Below are positions 47,245-58,977 of a DNA stretch of 64,000 nt, in pieces. Each line of letters starts with the position of its first letter. The first letter of the stretch is position 1. Position numbers and translations under genes: made by a program. The notes beneath the pieces were generated by a model. The model made no database searches. It was not told where the DNA came from and saw nothing but the letters and a program-made list of their open reading frames with translations. This stretch comes from Spinacia oleracea (taxonomy: Eukaryota > Streptophyta > Magnoliopsida > Caryophyllales > Amaranthaceae), in the NCBI RefSeq assembly GCF_020520425.1, contig NC_079492.1, positions 101,963,157 through 102,027,156 of the forward strand. Direction: 5' to 3'.

Positions 47245-49268
47245 TATAGACACCTGAATCGTGTCTCCCCATTGGGATGATGACGATACCATTATCCTTG
47301 ATAGGTGGTTGGAACAACTCCGTCTAGAAGACCCAATTGCTAAAACATATTCCAAAATCCAAGATCCAAAATCCAATTCCCGAGACCGTTCCCATTACAG
47401 AACTCGATACAAAATTCAATTTCCGAAAATCGATTTCGAAATCCAAGTACAATATCACCCAATGGACCACTCCATTGGTTTTACAAGACCTTTTCCAGTC
47501 AAAATGACATTAAGCAATCTGAATTCGGGCGTCGACCCACAAAACCGAGCAAGCCGGGCCTCGTCCCGTAAAACCGAATTTTAAAACCCGAAAACGGCTA
47601 GTTTTTAGTCGCATACTTCCTTAACCCCCAAGCAAAGCTACGTGCCAAAATTCGTACATTTCGTACAAAGGTACGCTCACTAAAAGCCAAACGCAAGGAC
47701 GGTGTCATCGTCCTTGCTTGGCGTCTTCTATGCCACGTCAGCGGCGCCAGGCGTCGTTGCTGCGCTGGGCGCAACTGTCATCTGGCTTTTAGCCAACCAT
47801 TTTTCTATTTAAACCCTAATTTCCAAGCAATCAAGGGCAGAAAATTACAATCAGAACGTCGTAATTCTGAAATTTCCCCTCAATATCAAATACAAAAATC
47901 TCATACAAAGCTCAAGTTTTCAAGCAATTGGGAGCTCCAAGAGGAATTCTAACCTAAACCTAACTAGGTAATTCAGAATCCCAATCCTAATCTACAATGT
48001 TTCTATAACTTCTCTTTCAAAATGATTAGTAAAGTTGGCACTTTTACTCTTAAAAGTGTCACTTACAACAATCACATAATTTTACAAGATCAACACTTTC
48101 TATGATTCAAATACAAAGTTATGGATTCCATGATGTTTAAGGTTGTTTGTAATCACTTCCTTAAACTAGAATCACTTCAAGTTATGGAGCACGTCAAAGG
48201 TGAAACCTTTTCAACATTAAAAGGTCTAATATTTGAGATTCAAGACTCCTCATTTCAATATTCAAGTACAAATCTCATTTTCAAGATTCTAAGATGTTTA
48301 AGGTTGTTTGTAATCACTTCCTTAAACTAGAATCATTTCAAAATATGGAGCATATCAAAGATGAAACCTTTTCAACATTAAAAGGTCTAATCTTTGAGAT
48401 TCAAGACTCCTCAATTCAATATTCAAGTTCAATAATCGAGATTCAATATTTCAAGTTCAATTTCTATGTCCAAAATCTAAGACACTTTTGGATGAGAAAC
48501 TTGTCCTAAAGTTGAGATTTATAGACTTGAATCCGTGTCGGACGCACTTATTATTAAGAAGTCGTTTGGTGTTCGGATCTCAAATACAATAATTCAATTT
48601 CAATACCGCATCTTTTCAATTATGCACTTCAATATTGTAATTTCAATAACGCCTTTAAATATTGCACCTTTCAATTCCGCATTTACTATTTATGCAACTT
48701 TACTTGCCTAGTCCTTCTAGGCAATGTGGTTTCCCACCTAGTCCTTTTCTAGGTGGTGATGTATCTTTACTAATTACGTATTTATTTTCTATTGTGATGT
48801 TGCTTTACTTGTTTATTGATTTCATCACCCCACATGCTAAATACAACAAAATGCAAAGATACACCACACTTAACAAAGATAATTTCTTGGACAAACCGGC
48901 CTTAGGTTTCCTTAAATTAACTTTAAAGGAAAGTGGTCACAATACAAGTAGAAATTCTATGTGCTAATTTCTAAATTCAAACCCACATAGTGTCATGACT
49001 AGGGTTATTCGAAAATGTTCTATGCCATGCATTCGGATATAATTTTTAAGGCTCGCGGAATAAGCATCTCGTTCCCTTGCCCGGATCTCACCCGTACGTT
49101 TCTAAGATTCAATGCCTTATCCAATATAGAGTCAACTTTGGTCTTTCCAAACGGGACCCTTAAAATTGTTTGGTGCGACTCCTTCGAAATCCAAAAACAT
49201 ACAATGCTCCAAGTCCAAGACTTCCATAGGGGAAATACAAAAAAGTACGGAAGAAAAAACCCCCTATA
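47245..49268 (+). mobile_element. Solo Gypsy2-family LTR inserted in Athila gag
   Basis: Similar to 37,586-39,822 along its length, with GGAAG on both sides (47,240-47,244 and 49,269-49,273). It has no internal region, PBS or polypurine tract, as expected after LTR-LTR recombination. Termini read TATAGACACC...CCCCTATA, G-to-A and C-to-T variants of TGTAGA...TACA. A GC-rich palindromic region at about 47,742-47,771 is followed by TATTTAAA at 47,806-47,813. It contains a 161-bp tandem duplication. Confidence 0.9.
48132..48440 (+). repeat. 161-bp tandem duplication in the solo LTR
   Basis: GATGTTTAAGGTTGTTTGTA starts at 48,132 and 48,293. Both copies run through CTTCCTTAAACTAGAATCA and CATTAAAAGGTCTAAT. 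A different segment of the LTR is duplicated in the related LTR at 38,921. Confidence 0.9.
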
Positions 49269-49324
49269 GGAAGCAAGCCTCTCTATGATATGAGCTTGCT
49301 CCAATGCATAAGCCGACCCCCTTC

Positions 49325-49880
49325 TAGAGCTGGCAAAAATTGACCCAACCCACCAACCCAACCCGAACCCAACCCAATAATAAAGGGTTGGGTCAAGATT
49401 TTCAACCCGTTTAATTAAATGGGTCAACCCAACCCAACCCGTTTAATTAAATGGGTTGGGTCAGGTTGAAATTTTCAACCCGAAAACAACCCGTCTAACC
49501 CGTTTAAGTGCAAGCAAGTATGTAATATATATATGTATAATGTGATTTGAAAGATTTTATTTCTCATTTTCCCTTCAACATTGAATAATTATTTGACGTT
49601 TTGATTCATGTCAAATACATATTGAAAAATTACTTTTTGCAATGAGATATGCCATAACAAAATCACCTCGCAATTCTATAGTCAAATCAATTTACAATTA
49701 AAAGTGGGAAAAAAAAATTAAACGGGTCAACTTCAGGTCAACCCGTTTATAGTTGGGTTGGGTTGGGTTGAAAATCTCAACCCGTTTAATTAAACAGGTC
49801 GGGTTGGGTTGGGAAAATCTCAACCCGTTTATAAATGGGTCGACCTGATTTCGACCCAACCCAACCCATTGCCAGCTCTA
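49325..49880. mobile_element. hAT-type MITE
   Basis: Termini TAGAGCTGGCAA and the reverse complement TTGCCAGCTCTA, with the 8-bp duplication CCCCCTTC on both sides (49,317-49,324 and 49,881-49,888). These are hAT hallmarks. The 556-bp body is non-coding, with many CCCAACCC / GGGTTGGG words that extend pairing beyond the ends. Confidence 0.93.
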
Positions 49881-50850
49881 CCCCCTTCCGTCATCTTGAC
49901 GACCTCTACCTTCGTAGTTCTTTGTCCCCACATGCCATGCTTGGTTATTTTGAACCACATCTTCTATTATCTCCTCTATTTGGTCCTCTGTCTTGTTCAT
50001 AATCGGACCTCCCGCTCCCGCATCAAGACTAGTCTTGAAAGCCGGGCTAAGTCCCAAGTATAATGTTTGAAGAAGGATCCACTTTTGGATGTCGTGATGT
50101 GGGCATTCCCTTTGATATTCCTTAAACCGGTCCCACGCCTCAAACAAAGATTCATCTCTCTTTTGCTCGAATGCTTGGATCTTGTCTTTATACTCGGTCG
50201 TCTTTCCGTGGGAGTCAAATTTTCTTAGAAAAGCACTTATAACCTCATTCCACGTCTTGAGAGAGTTTGGCTTGACTTCCTTGTCGAGCCAATCACTTTC
50301 CCTCCCAAGCAAAGAAAACCAGAACAACTTAAGGCGAACGTATTCAGAGGTAACACCTTGGTGCTTGATCATGTCGCAATAGTGTTCGGATTTCTTAAGA
50401 TGTTCATGAGGTGACTCACTAGCCTTGCCACAAAAGGGGTGGCTTTTCACAAGAGTGATCAATGCCGGCCGGATTTCAAAGTTGTTGGCATTCGTGGTTG
50501 GAGGATCGATACCACTAGTGGCTTCAAAGGCTCCCGGAATACCAAAATTCTTGACCGGTTGCGCCATGTCTTCACGAGTAGGAGTAGTAGAACTCGTAGG
50601 ACTCGCAGGGGTTTTCTCGGGTGAAGTCACTCCTAAAGTTGTGAATCGAAGTTCGCCAAAAGAACGAGTTTGATTCCTTCGCAAGCCCCTCAATGCCCTT
50701 TCTAACTCGTCGTCTAAAGGAAGGAGAGGTCGATGGCGAGTACGACCCCTGACTGGCATAACGTTAGAAATGACAATCTCAACTAAAATAAGAATTTAAA
50801 ATGGTAAAACTAGACTTGGCAATAAAGCTAAACACAAAAACAACAACCGT

Positions 50851-50868
50851 TCCCCGGCAACGGCGCCA
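50851..50868 (-). promoter_or_regulatory. Primer binding site, Athila type (tRNA-Asp)
   Basis: Minus strand TGGCGCCGTTGCCGGGGA, three bases from the LTR, is the established Athila primer binding site. Confidence 0.9.
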
Positions 50869-50871
50869 ATT

Positions 50872-52548
50872 TGATAAGGCATTTTTCGCGTCGTTATACG
50901 AATATCACCTAATCAAACAATATATGTAAGAACACCTAACTAACTAACTATATTGATTATAGCGGCAAGCTCGAGATCGTCCTAAGAGAACGGTGAGAAC
51001 GAGTCTAACAAAACCAAGCTAGCTTAGAATAGGAATGTGAATTGGATTATATTAACTAACAATTCTACGCTAATTAACAAGTTGATCAATAGGGAAAAAG
51101 CTAGGGGAATTGGGGTTCCGCTTGGGTTTATTAGGGAAGGACGAAGATTCAAACACTAAGATGTTGCAAAGACATGATAATTAGGAAAAACCCGGAAATA
51201 GTGCATTCACCACCTCTCGGATAGAATGCATTAAGTTGCCTAATCCGAGGGAGAGATTTCGCATGACCCCTAGACTAAGTGACTAACAATTAGAACTAGT
51301 TAATCCACATGCTCACACTAATTCACAATTTCTTGCCAAACTTACATGAAGCATTCCAATCAACTAAATAGAGTTAGCATTTGCAACTACTAATCTAACT
51401 AGACATGGATATCCTTATCATCAAATCAAAGTTTAATGACAACATCAACATGAATTCCCCTAAAAAATCCTTAATTCATTCCCAAGCTTCACCCCCTAAC
51501 CCTAGCAAGTAACTACTCACAAGCCATGAAAGGAAACAACAAACTAAGTATGAAATTCAAACAAAGAACCACTATAATTAAGCAAAAGTCAAAGAAATTA
51601 CCAAAACCAAACAAGCATATTAATGGGGAATTATGGGTATGAAGAAAACTAACAACAATAACAAAGAGAACCAAGTTGAAGAGAAAAATTCAAAGAACAA
51701 GATGAAAAAGGAAAGAAATTACTTTAAGCTTCAAAGGATTCTACAAATTGAGGTTGAGTATCAAAGCAATAAGACTAGCTAAGTGTTTCTCTCTCTCTAA
51801 AACCCTAAAAATTGAAAACTAAGAGCAATAAATGATATCTCTAAAAAGTGGGGAAGAGGGGGTATTTATACCCTTTCCCGAAAAAGAACAAGAATAAATA
51901 AAATATCTGAATTCCGGACGCCGGTGCGGGCGCACCAAAGGGGTGCGCACGCACAAATATGGGTCTTCGAGGGCGCACCAAGATTGGGTGTGGGCGCACC
52001 GATGAGTGAGAGAATAGTAGAAAAATCAAGATCTGTCTTCGGTGCGGGCACGCGCCTCTGAGGCATTGGAGGCGCAGAAAGGCTCAATGTAAAGTTGTAA
52101 ATGGACAACGTAGCTTGGTGCGGGCACGACAAATTTTGGTGCGGGGGCACCCTCACAGAAATGCCAATTCTGGCAATTTCAAAAGTTCCTGCAAGTGTTG
52201 ATGTTTTGGTGCGGGCGCACCAACCTAGAAATGTCATTTTTGCAGATTTCAGAAGTTCCTGTAACTTTGCTCCAACTTGTGCGCGTGCACCAGATAAGGG
52301 ATGCTAGCGCACCGTTCTGCATTCTTACTCAACTTGTTTTCCATTTTCAACTCCATCTGGAATCCTAGAAAAATCAAACAAAAACGAAATAAAAACTAAG
52401 GAAAAACTAACTAAACTAAGAGACACTAAAAATTCAATTAAAACTAAAATGTAAGCAAAATCATAGAGTAAAAGGGAAAATAAGAACGAAAATTAAAAGA
52501 AAATAATAAGAAAATAAAGGTTTAGAGCGACATAAATGTCGCTCATCA
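50872..52548 (-). mobile_element. Athila-type LTR 2 (5' LTR)
   Basis: 1677 bp; plus reading TGATAAGGCA...CGCTCATCA. TATA (TATAAATA, minus) at about 51,862-51,872, with GC-rich palindromes upstream in U3. The outer end abuts the interrupted Tekay-type RT at 52,549. The flank CTAGG does not match CTAAA left of LTR 1. Confidence 0.88.
51917..52320. repeat. Array of GGTGCGGGCGCACC palindromes in LTR 2
   Basis: About ten imperfect palindromes such as GGTGCGGGCGCACC, GTGCGCACGCAC, GGTGTGGGCGCACC, GGTGCGGGGGCACC and TGTGCGCGTGCACC. Placement relative to the TATA box is as in LTR 1, although the sequence between palindromes is unrelated. Confidence 0.9.
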
Positions 52549-54763
52549 CTAGGCCATTCCACAACTGCTTTTATTTTCTTAGGATCAACCGATACACCTT
52601 TATCAGAGATAATATGACCCAAAAATCATATTTCTCTAAGCCAGAACTGACATTTTGACAACTTGGCATACAACTGGCTTTTAATCAATGTGTCTAACAC
52701 TTTCCTCAAATGCTCCTCATGTTCCTCATTACTCCCTAAATATATCAGAATATCATCAATGAAAACAACCACAAACTTATCAAGGTATAGTTTGAAGATG
52801 CGGTTCATTAAGTCCATAAATACAGCTAGAGCATTGGTTAACCCAAAAGGCATAACAACAAACTCATAGTGGCCATATCTGGTTCTAAAGGCAGTCTTTG
52901 GAATATCCTCGGGTTTAATGCGAAGTTGATGGTATCCATATCTCAAATCTATCTTTGAAAACACTTTTGCACCTCGAAGTTGGTCAAGCAAATCATCAAT
53001 GCGGGGTAAAGGATATTTATTCTTAATTGTAATCTTGTTTAAATCCCTACAATCTATGCATAACCTCAAAGTTCCATCTTTCTTCTTTACAAATAAAAAT
53101 GGGGCTCCTCAAGGTGAAACACTCGGTCGTAAATACCCTTTTTCAAGTAATTCATCTAATTGTTTCTTCAACTCTTGTAAGTCAGCTGGTGCCATCCTAT
53201 ATGGTGCCTTAGAAATAGGGGTGGATCCTGGAATAAGTTCAATATTGAAGGCTAACTCTCTTGGTGGGGGAATATCAGGTATCTCCTCGGGAAAAACATC
53301 TGGGTATTCACAGACAATGGGTATGTCGGTAATGGATGGTTCGGGAGTATTAAGGTCAACCACACTACAAATATAGCTAGTAAATCCACTCTTAATCATT
53401 TTATGAGCTCTCAAAGCAGAGACAATTTGAATCGTCGGTTTTCTCCCTAATTTTTGGAACGAAATCCTATCACCATTTGGTGTTGTAAGGGTCACACTCT
53501 GCCTCAAAAAATTAATGCTAGCCTCATGCTTCGTCAACCAGTTCATTCCCAAAATCACATCAAAACCAGATAGGTCAAAAGCTATTAGGTCAGCTACAAA
53601 TTCTATTTCCTCTAACATGATAGGGCAATTTCTGTATAAGGTTCTACATTTCACAATTTCTCTTGTAGGAAGGGCTATACTCATAGCATGGTTTTAATTT
53701 TAACCGCTTCGCAAATGATCGAGAAATAAAGGAATGTGAAGCTCTAGAATCAAAGAGAACATGCGCAGGTGAAGAGTGGATAGAGAAAATACTGGTGATA
53801 ACGTTATCGTCCTCATCTGCTTCTTCTTATCTCATCACGAAAACTCTTCCATTACTCGGCGGCTATGGTGGGTTGCGGTTGACGCCTCATGTGTTGTTGA
53901 TATTTCGTCCACGATCAGTGATAGTTGGCGCTGGTCCTCTTGCGTTTGGCGCTGGTCCTCTTGCGGTTGGCGCTACTGGTCTTGGACAGTCTCTGAGGTA
54001 ATGATCAGGGCTCCCACATTGAAAGTAGGTGTTTGTGTCAGCTCGACACTCGCTCTCAACATGACTCCTTCCACATTTGGCACATTCTTGTGATCTATTA
54101 TACTGCCTTTTATTGCCTCCGTGATAACCTTGACCCTTATTACCAGCATCATTCCCCTTTTGATTTCCTTGATAGCTTTGGTTAGGCCTCTTTACTCCTC
54201 CTTGGTTTTGATTATCACTCTTTCTTTTATACCCGGCATTTTGTGCTTCTTGGAGTAGCACCACTCGTTCCAAATTAACTGCAATGTCAACCATATCTTG
54301 ATAAGAAACAAACCTTTGAGTTGCCAACCTATCTTGGTCCTTGAGGTGAAGACCTCTCTCAAAGAGGTTCATCCTGGATTGCTCTGTTGATACCAACTCT
54401 GGGGAAAATCTTGATAACTCCATGAACTTGTATGTGTATTCCATTACACTCATCGTTCCTTGTTGAGTGAAGAAACTCGTCTTCCTTTTGCTTCCTCAAG
54501 GATGGTGGGTAGAACTTGTCTCTCATTAACTTCTGGAGTTGGGTCCTACCAAATCCTGGCTCATTCTTCCTTTCTTTGTTGACTTTCCACCATAATCCTG
54601 CTTGACCCAATAAGTAAAATATAGCAAAATCAACTCTCCACTTCTCAGGGCATTGCAGGGTCTCGAATAACTGATCTATACGACTGATCCAATCTTCGAA
54701 CTCAACTAGATCGGGCTTGCCATCAAAGGACGGTGGGTTGAGAGATGAAAAGTTCTTGAACAT
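52549..54763 (-). pseudogene. gag-pol: Tekay/Del-type gag-pol, broken
   Basis: Gag starts at 54,763 (SLNPPSFDG, WISRIDQLFE) and changes frame near 54,450. Its second half (54,453-53,887) ends in a zinc-knuckle region where one knuckle is CAKCGRSHVESEC and the next has lost its first Cys (YFQCGSPDHYLRDC). The aspartic protease site at 53,740-53,751 reads D-S-R-A instead of D-S-G-A. The protease body and RT start run 53,684-53,109 (DVILGMNWL); TGA at 53,109-53,111 replaces the expected Trp. RT continues 53,108-52,549 with [20 protein letters not shown] and FIDDILIY. The Athila LTR then cuts it; RNase H, integrase and any chromodomain are absent. It could not mobilise itself. Confidence 0.88.
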
Positions 54764-55161
54764 CGCCGCACTCTCGTTTTCGTTTACATTTTTCTTCTTT
54801 CGAGAATCTTGGATTAACTCGGGTCACTCACGTTTTCTAAACGTCCCATCCTTTGTTCATGACCACCAAGAGGTTGTTCCTCATAGTCATCATCGTGAGC
54901 ACCATTATCGCGAAGAGTATCGTCATGAGTACCCTCAATGGTCGACATTCTTCCAATCATGCATGATTAAGAAAAATGTAGAAAATAAATCCTTTTTTTA
55001 TCCCGTGCCTACTCTCACGCTCATTTATATTCATTTTAACTCGATTAGTGTATTTTTACTCATTTTAATTAAAAGTTATCCTATAGCTCTTACTTAAAGA
55101 CTAAATTAATTCTAGCTCATGTAAAACCAGTGGGGTTTCACATGTAAGGTTCAGAATCGTT
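54764..55161 (-). mobile_element. Tekay/Del-type leader
   Basis: About 400 bases between the PBS and gag. No frame of note. Confidence 0.7.
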
Positions 55162-55174
55162 GCTCTGATACCAA
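55162..55174 (-). promoter_or_regulatory. Primer binding site of the Tekay/Del-type element
   Basis: Minus strand TTGGTATCAGAGC matches the initiator tRNA-Met site, three bases or fewer from the LTR end. Confidence 0.88.
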
Positions 55175-55176
55175 GC

Positions 55177-57203
55177 TGTAACGCCCCGACCTCTAATTCA
55201 AGTAATTAAGCAACGGTATTGCCCTAATTCGGTCGAGATATTACCGCCGTAACTCCCTCTTGGGAATTACAAGGTCATTATCCTCAAAATACTTTTATAA
55301 AACTAACATAACTATGTTCTATATTATTATACAAAAGTGGCTTACATAACTTGGTAGAAAAATTCTTACTTAGTATAAATTAAGCTTAAACTAGGTGAAC
55401 CCTAATAAGACAAAATCCTTGCCACTATTCGCATCCGTCGTCCTGGTCGACACCTAAAATATAAAACAAAACGGTGAGCCGAAGACTAAGTAACGTACTA
55501 TTCTAGCAATGTAAAATCATTTCAACTCATTTTAGTTACTAAAACAGGGAGAATAGAATATCATAAAACATTTAATAAAACATCATATTAGTTTATTCAC
55601 AACCTTTTCTTTATTAACATGCTAGTTGTTGGCAAGTATAAACTGGTGGAACGTCTTCCACGATGGGCCAATGCCTATAAGAGCCTGTGCTCAACTGTGG
55701 GCCAATGCCCCTGGGTACATGCATGACCGAAACTGTAACATGTGAACTGATACTGCCAACAAAACTAGGTCTTTCGTTTTTATTTATAATGTTTAATTAG
55801 TTTTATAATTCTCAACCTCTGTACTTCAGTTGAAGTAAAATAACTCTTGAGATCAGGTGATCAATAAAACATAATTGTTTTCATGGTTCTCATAAATATC
55901 ATATAAATATGAAATAGTTTACTCAAAGCATACTTCATTCCCGCAAATCATAAAACACGATAAACATGACTAAAATTCAACTGTAGCATTTGTAATTTCA
56001 CAATCTCATTTAGAAGGGATTTGCGGGTACTATCAATAGTCGTTACCTCAATTTCGTGATTGGATAAGCTTTTTCTTTAGTCTTAATTATTGTCATTCCT
56101 GAGCTCCGAGGGCCGGGATCTTTATGGAAATAAGTATGGCCAAGTTATTCTTACTTTTATTATACTAATAAAATTTTAAACATATATTCTTTTTTTCCTC
56201 TTTTTATAAAAAATAAAATAAAATAAAATAAAAATATAATACGAATATGGCATTTGGAAATTGCCAATACGTATTCTTAGCTTCTGAATTTGAAAGTCAA
56301 CTTTGAGAAAGCAAAGGCCATGATAAGTTTAATAGAAAAATAGGGCCCACTAACTTTATCAACATAAATCTTCAAAATAACAAAGTTCCAGTGGTATTAC
56401 TCTTCGCAAAGCCGAGACACGTAGAAGGAGAAGGAGCGCAGGCTACTACTGGATGGGGCTTCTGGTCGGGACCCGTACAAAGAAGATGGTCGGATTTTTG
56501 GGCGAAGGTGGGTGGTAAGTGGTAACGGATGCCGACAGAAAACACCGGTGGTGGATGCTTGCGGTGGTTTTCGACAGAAGGTGAGGGACGATGGTGGGTC
56601 TCGGTTGTTCGAACGGAAAAATTAAGAACTTATTAATTTAATTTGAATTGAAGGTAAGCTGATTTGTATCTCTTCTGTGATGAATGAGCATCTATTCATA
56701 GGGGCTATGGTGTTCTCTGGATTCAACAACTTAGCAACATTGTATTAACAAGTGTAAGAAATTGAGCAAGCTAATATGTGAGTAAGATTAGCTACTCTAG
56801 TTTTAGATTTACAGATTTACAGGTAGGTTTGGTGATTTAGTGAATAGAATGAATTATAATAGGGACACATATAAAGTTAGGGGTTGAACTCCATTGTTAT
56901 GGTGACACGGAAGAGGGAGAAGAAGGGGAGTTTGAGAACCTGGTTTTCAATTTCTTTTGACTCTCATATAGGCATTTTGGTAATTATATGATTTAAGGTT
57001 TTTAATTCTCCTTTTTCTGAAAAATCAAAAATCTAAATAAAATTAAAATAATTTCTTAATTAATCACAAAATCTGAAAATAATACTTATTATTAAAACAT
57101 TTAAAATTTTCAAAAATCTTCGTTAATCAATTTAGAGCTTAATTAGAAAGGCTAATTAAAATAATTAGCATAATTATAAAGTTTCAAAATTTGGGGTATT
57201 ACA
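55177..57203 (-). mobile_element. Tekay/Del-type 5' LTR
   Basis: Plus reading TGTAACGCCCCGACC...GGGGTATTACA, so in element sense it begins TGTAATACCCC, the usual Tekay/Del start. 2027 bp. The partner 3' LTR is not in the window because the element is interrupted at 52,548. Confidence 0.88.
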
Positions 57204-57595
57204 TGAACAACCAATATTAAAAACATAACTATAATTTTCAGCGCCTAATTTAAAAATATGACTATAATTTTAAAATGGAGGAAGTATATTTTATTAGGTT
57301 GACCAAAATTTTATTGTTAATTTGATAAACATGCTCTAACATACGGAATAATTCCTAAACAATCAATCTGATTAACCACCTACGTTAATCTGGGGGCGTG
57401 GCTGGAGTTTGCTGAGAAAATAAGGGCAGTAATGTAATTCTTTCTCTGAAGCTGTGAAGTTGGCATTTACTAACGTTAATGTTGATGGCGTAAACAGACA
57501 TTAACGTTTGTAATAGAAACTGAACAGTAACTGATAAGTTTGGGCGGTTAAAACGAAATAAAGGCTGGTTCCCAAAAAAAATTTCCAAAAATATT
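57204..57595. other. Possible promoter region of a host gene fragment
   Basis: No repeat recognised. TTTGGGCGGTTAAAACG near 57,539 and a pyrimidine-rich stretch starting at 57,596 (CTCCTTTTCTCC) look like a plant promoter and transcript start, but this is inference. Confidence 0.3.
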
Positions 57596-58977
57596 CTCCT
57601 TTTCTCCTAATATCGTCTTTCTCCTCTAGTTTCTCTTTCCACAACCTTCATTTCCAGTTGAATTGCTTGGGCGATTATTGCATGCAATCCGATAAGTCCT
57701 CAATTACTTGAATTTTGTATAGTTATTTGTTAATTAATTTTGTTTATGTGATGAATAAGTATGGAAAGTAGACGAATTGGTTAGGGAAAATAGGGGAATT
57801 GATTAGAAATTACTTGAGGAATTGGGTAATTAAAAATTGATTTCTTGCCTTGTTTCATTTCATTTGTAGTTCAAATTCAGGGAGAGCTGTCGAGTAATGT
57901 TGTGTATTTCTTAAAATTAACGTGAAAACAATCGGTCCGCATAGAAGTAGAAATTTGCAGTAAACATGGTTAGTCATATGTGGGTTGAATGGTTCATGTC
58001 GAATAATATGAATTAAAAAATGGGATTTGTCCAAAATTGTGATAGTAGTATTATGCTGATGAAATGTAAGTCGTTGAATCAGATGTTTCCAATAATGTGG
58101 TAATTCGGGGTGTTGTTGTTAGGTGAAAGAATGGGCAGAAAGATTACTAGATCTAGAAAACGTGGGAAATTGAATTTACATTTCGAAGAAGAAGGTAATA
58201 GTGTAGTTGATAGCAGTTCGAGAAGTGAGCAAGATGACAGTGAAGATGAGGATTTTAAGGCTGATGGCTATGAAGACTTAGATGATGATGATGAGGAGGT
58301 TGTACAGTCGGATGTTGGTAGAAGTGTGAAACAGAAGCGGGGGCGATCTAAGGTTTGTATTTCCCGGATGTAGATTAAGTAATATATTGAAGTATAGACA
58401 ATTTTGTTCTTAATGAAATAATGATTTGGCCAGGGAAAGGCAACCAAAGAACCGATGACAACCGAAAAGAGAGGTCTCGTGGAGAAAGTCACTCTACACA
58501 CACGAGTATCAAGGTGCTTGATTTAAAACTAAGTTGTTGTTGACTTACTTTGTGATGGTGAATATAGAAACAACTTGTTTACTAATGATTGTCTATAATT
58601 GTGCAGGACAATAGTTTGACAAAGGGCGGTGAAGTCAAGGAAGCCCGGGAGGTGTTGAAAGTCCTAAATTGTGAATTTAAAGGCCGGGTATGAATTCCCA
58701 TTCATTATAAGTGTTATGTTATTAATCGGTAAATGTATATTGTTTGTTGTGAAATTGGCATTATTTGTGTGAAGTAGGAATGTTGTGAATTTGGGTGTTA
58801 TTTGTTGAATGTATGTGAGAGACATAGAGTGGTTTTAGAATTCGATGAATGTATTATCGAATAGTTAATATATGGTTTACGTAGTTTGGTACCTTTGTAG
58901 TTATAAGTAATGTAGTGCCTTCATAGTTAATAATTGAGTAATGGAGAAGAGGATTGAATGTCTGTTGAAGTAATAGT
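57596..58977 (+). pseudogene. 5' part of an unrecognised multi-exon gene, interrupted by Copia D
   Basis: A pyrimidine-rich 5' UTR (57,596-57,650) is followed by a likely UTR intron ending at AG 58,121. The coding start is ATG 58,131. Exon 1 (58,131-58,352) encodes a basic start, GRKITRSRKRGK, then a strongly acidic stretch (SEQDDSEDEDF, DDDDEE) and a basic end, as in nuclear proteins. Donor GTTTGT at 58,353; exon 2 about 58,434-58,513; exon 3 from 58,607 (or 58,615) to 58,687 with donor GTATGA. With the acceptor at 58,614 the frame stays open through all three exons; with the one at 58,606 it hits a stop. Copia D at 58,978 lies within the next intron or removes the rest. No family was recognised. 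It could be a real gene whose later exons lie beyond Copia D. Confidence 0.4.

Larger units (their letters stand above)
46765..50759 (-). pseudogene. gag: Athila-type gag, split by a solo LTR and a hAT MITE
   Basis: The main piece (50,759-49,881) is a 290-residue Athila-like gag with LVKSHPFCGK, FWFSLLGR and LYLGLSPAFKTSLDAGAGG. Removing the MITE (49,325-49,880) and one 8-bp duplication leaves the frame open into 49,316-49,274 (SAYALEQAHIIERLAS). Removing the solo LTR (47,245-49,268) leads on in frame at 47,239 (RLEKLENAPSQ). A stop then follows near 47,155. Beyond it, in another frame, come a zinc-knuckle-like CDVCGGHDHLPIC (about 47,065-47,105) and a glycine/asparagine-rich tail ending near 46,765. 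The two insertions and the stop make it non-functional. Confidence 0.82.

Noticed and set aside
49020..49427. 135-codon minus-strand frame
   Set aside because: It joins the end of the solo LTR, a short Athila gag segment and the hAT MITE. Only the 49,274-49,316 part is real gag.
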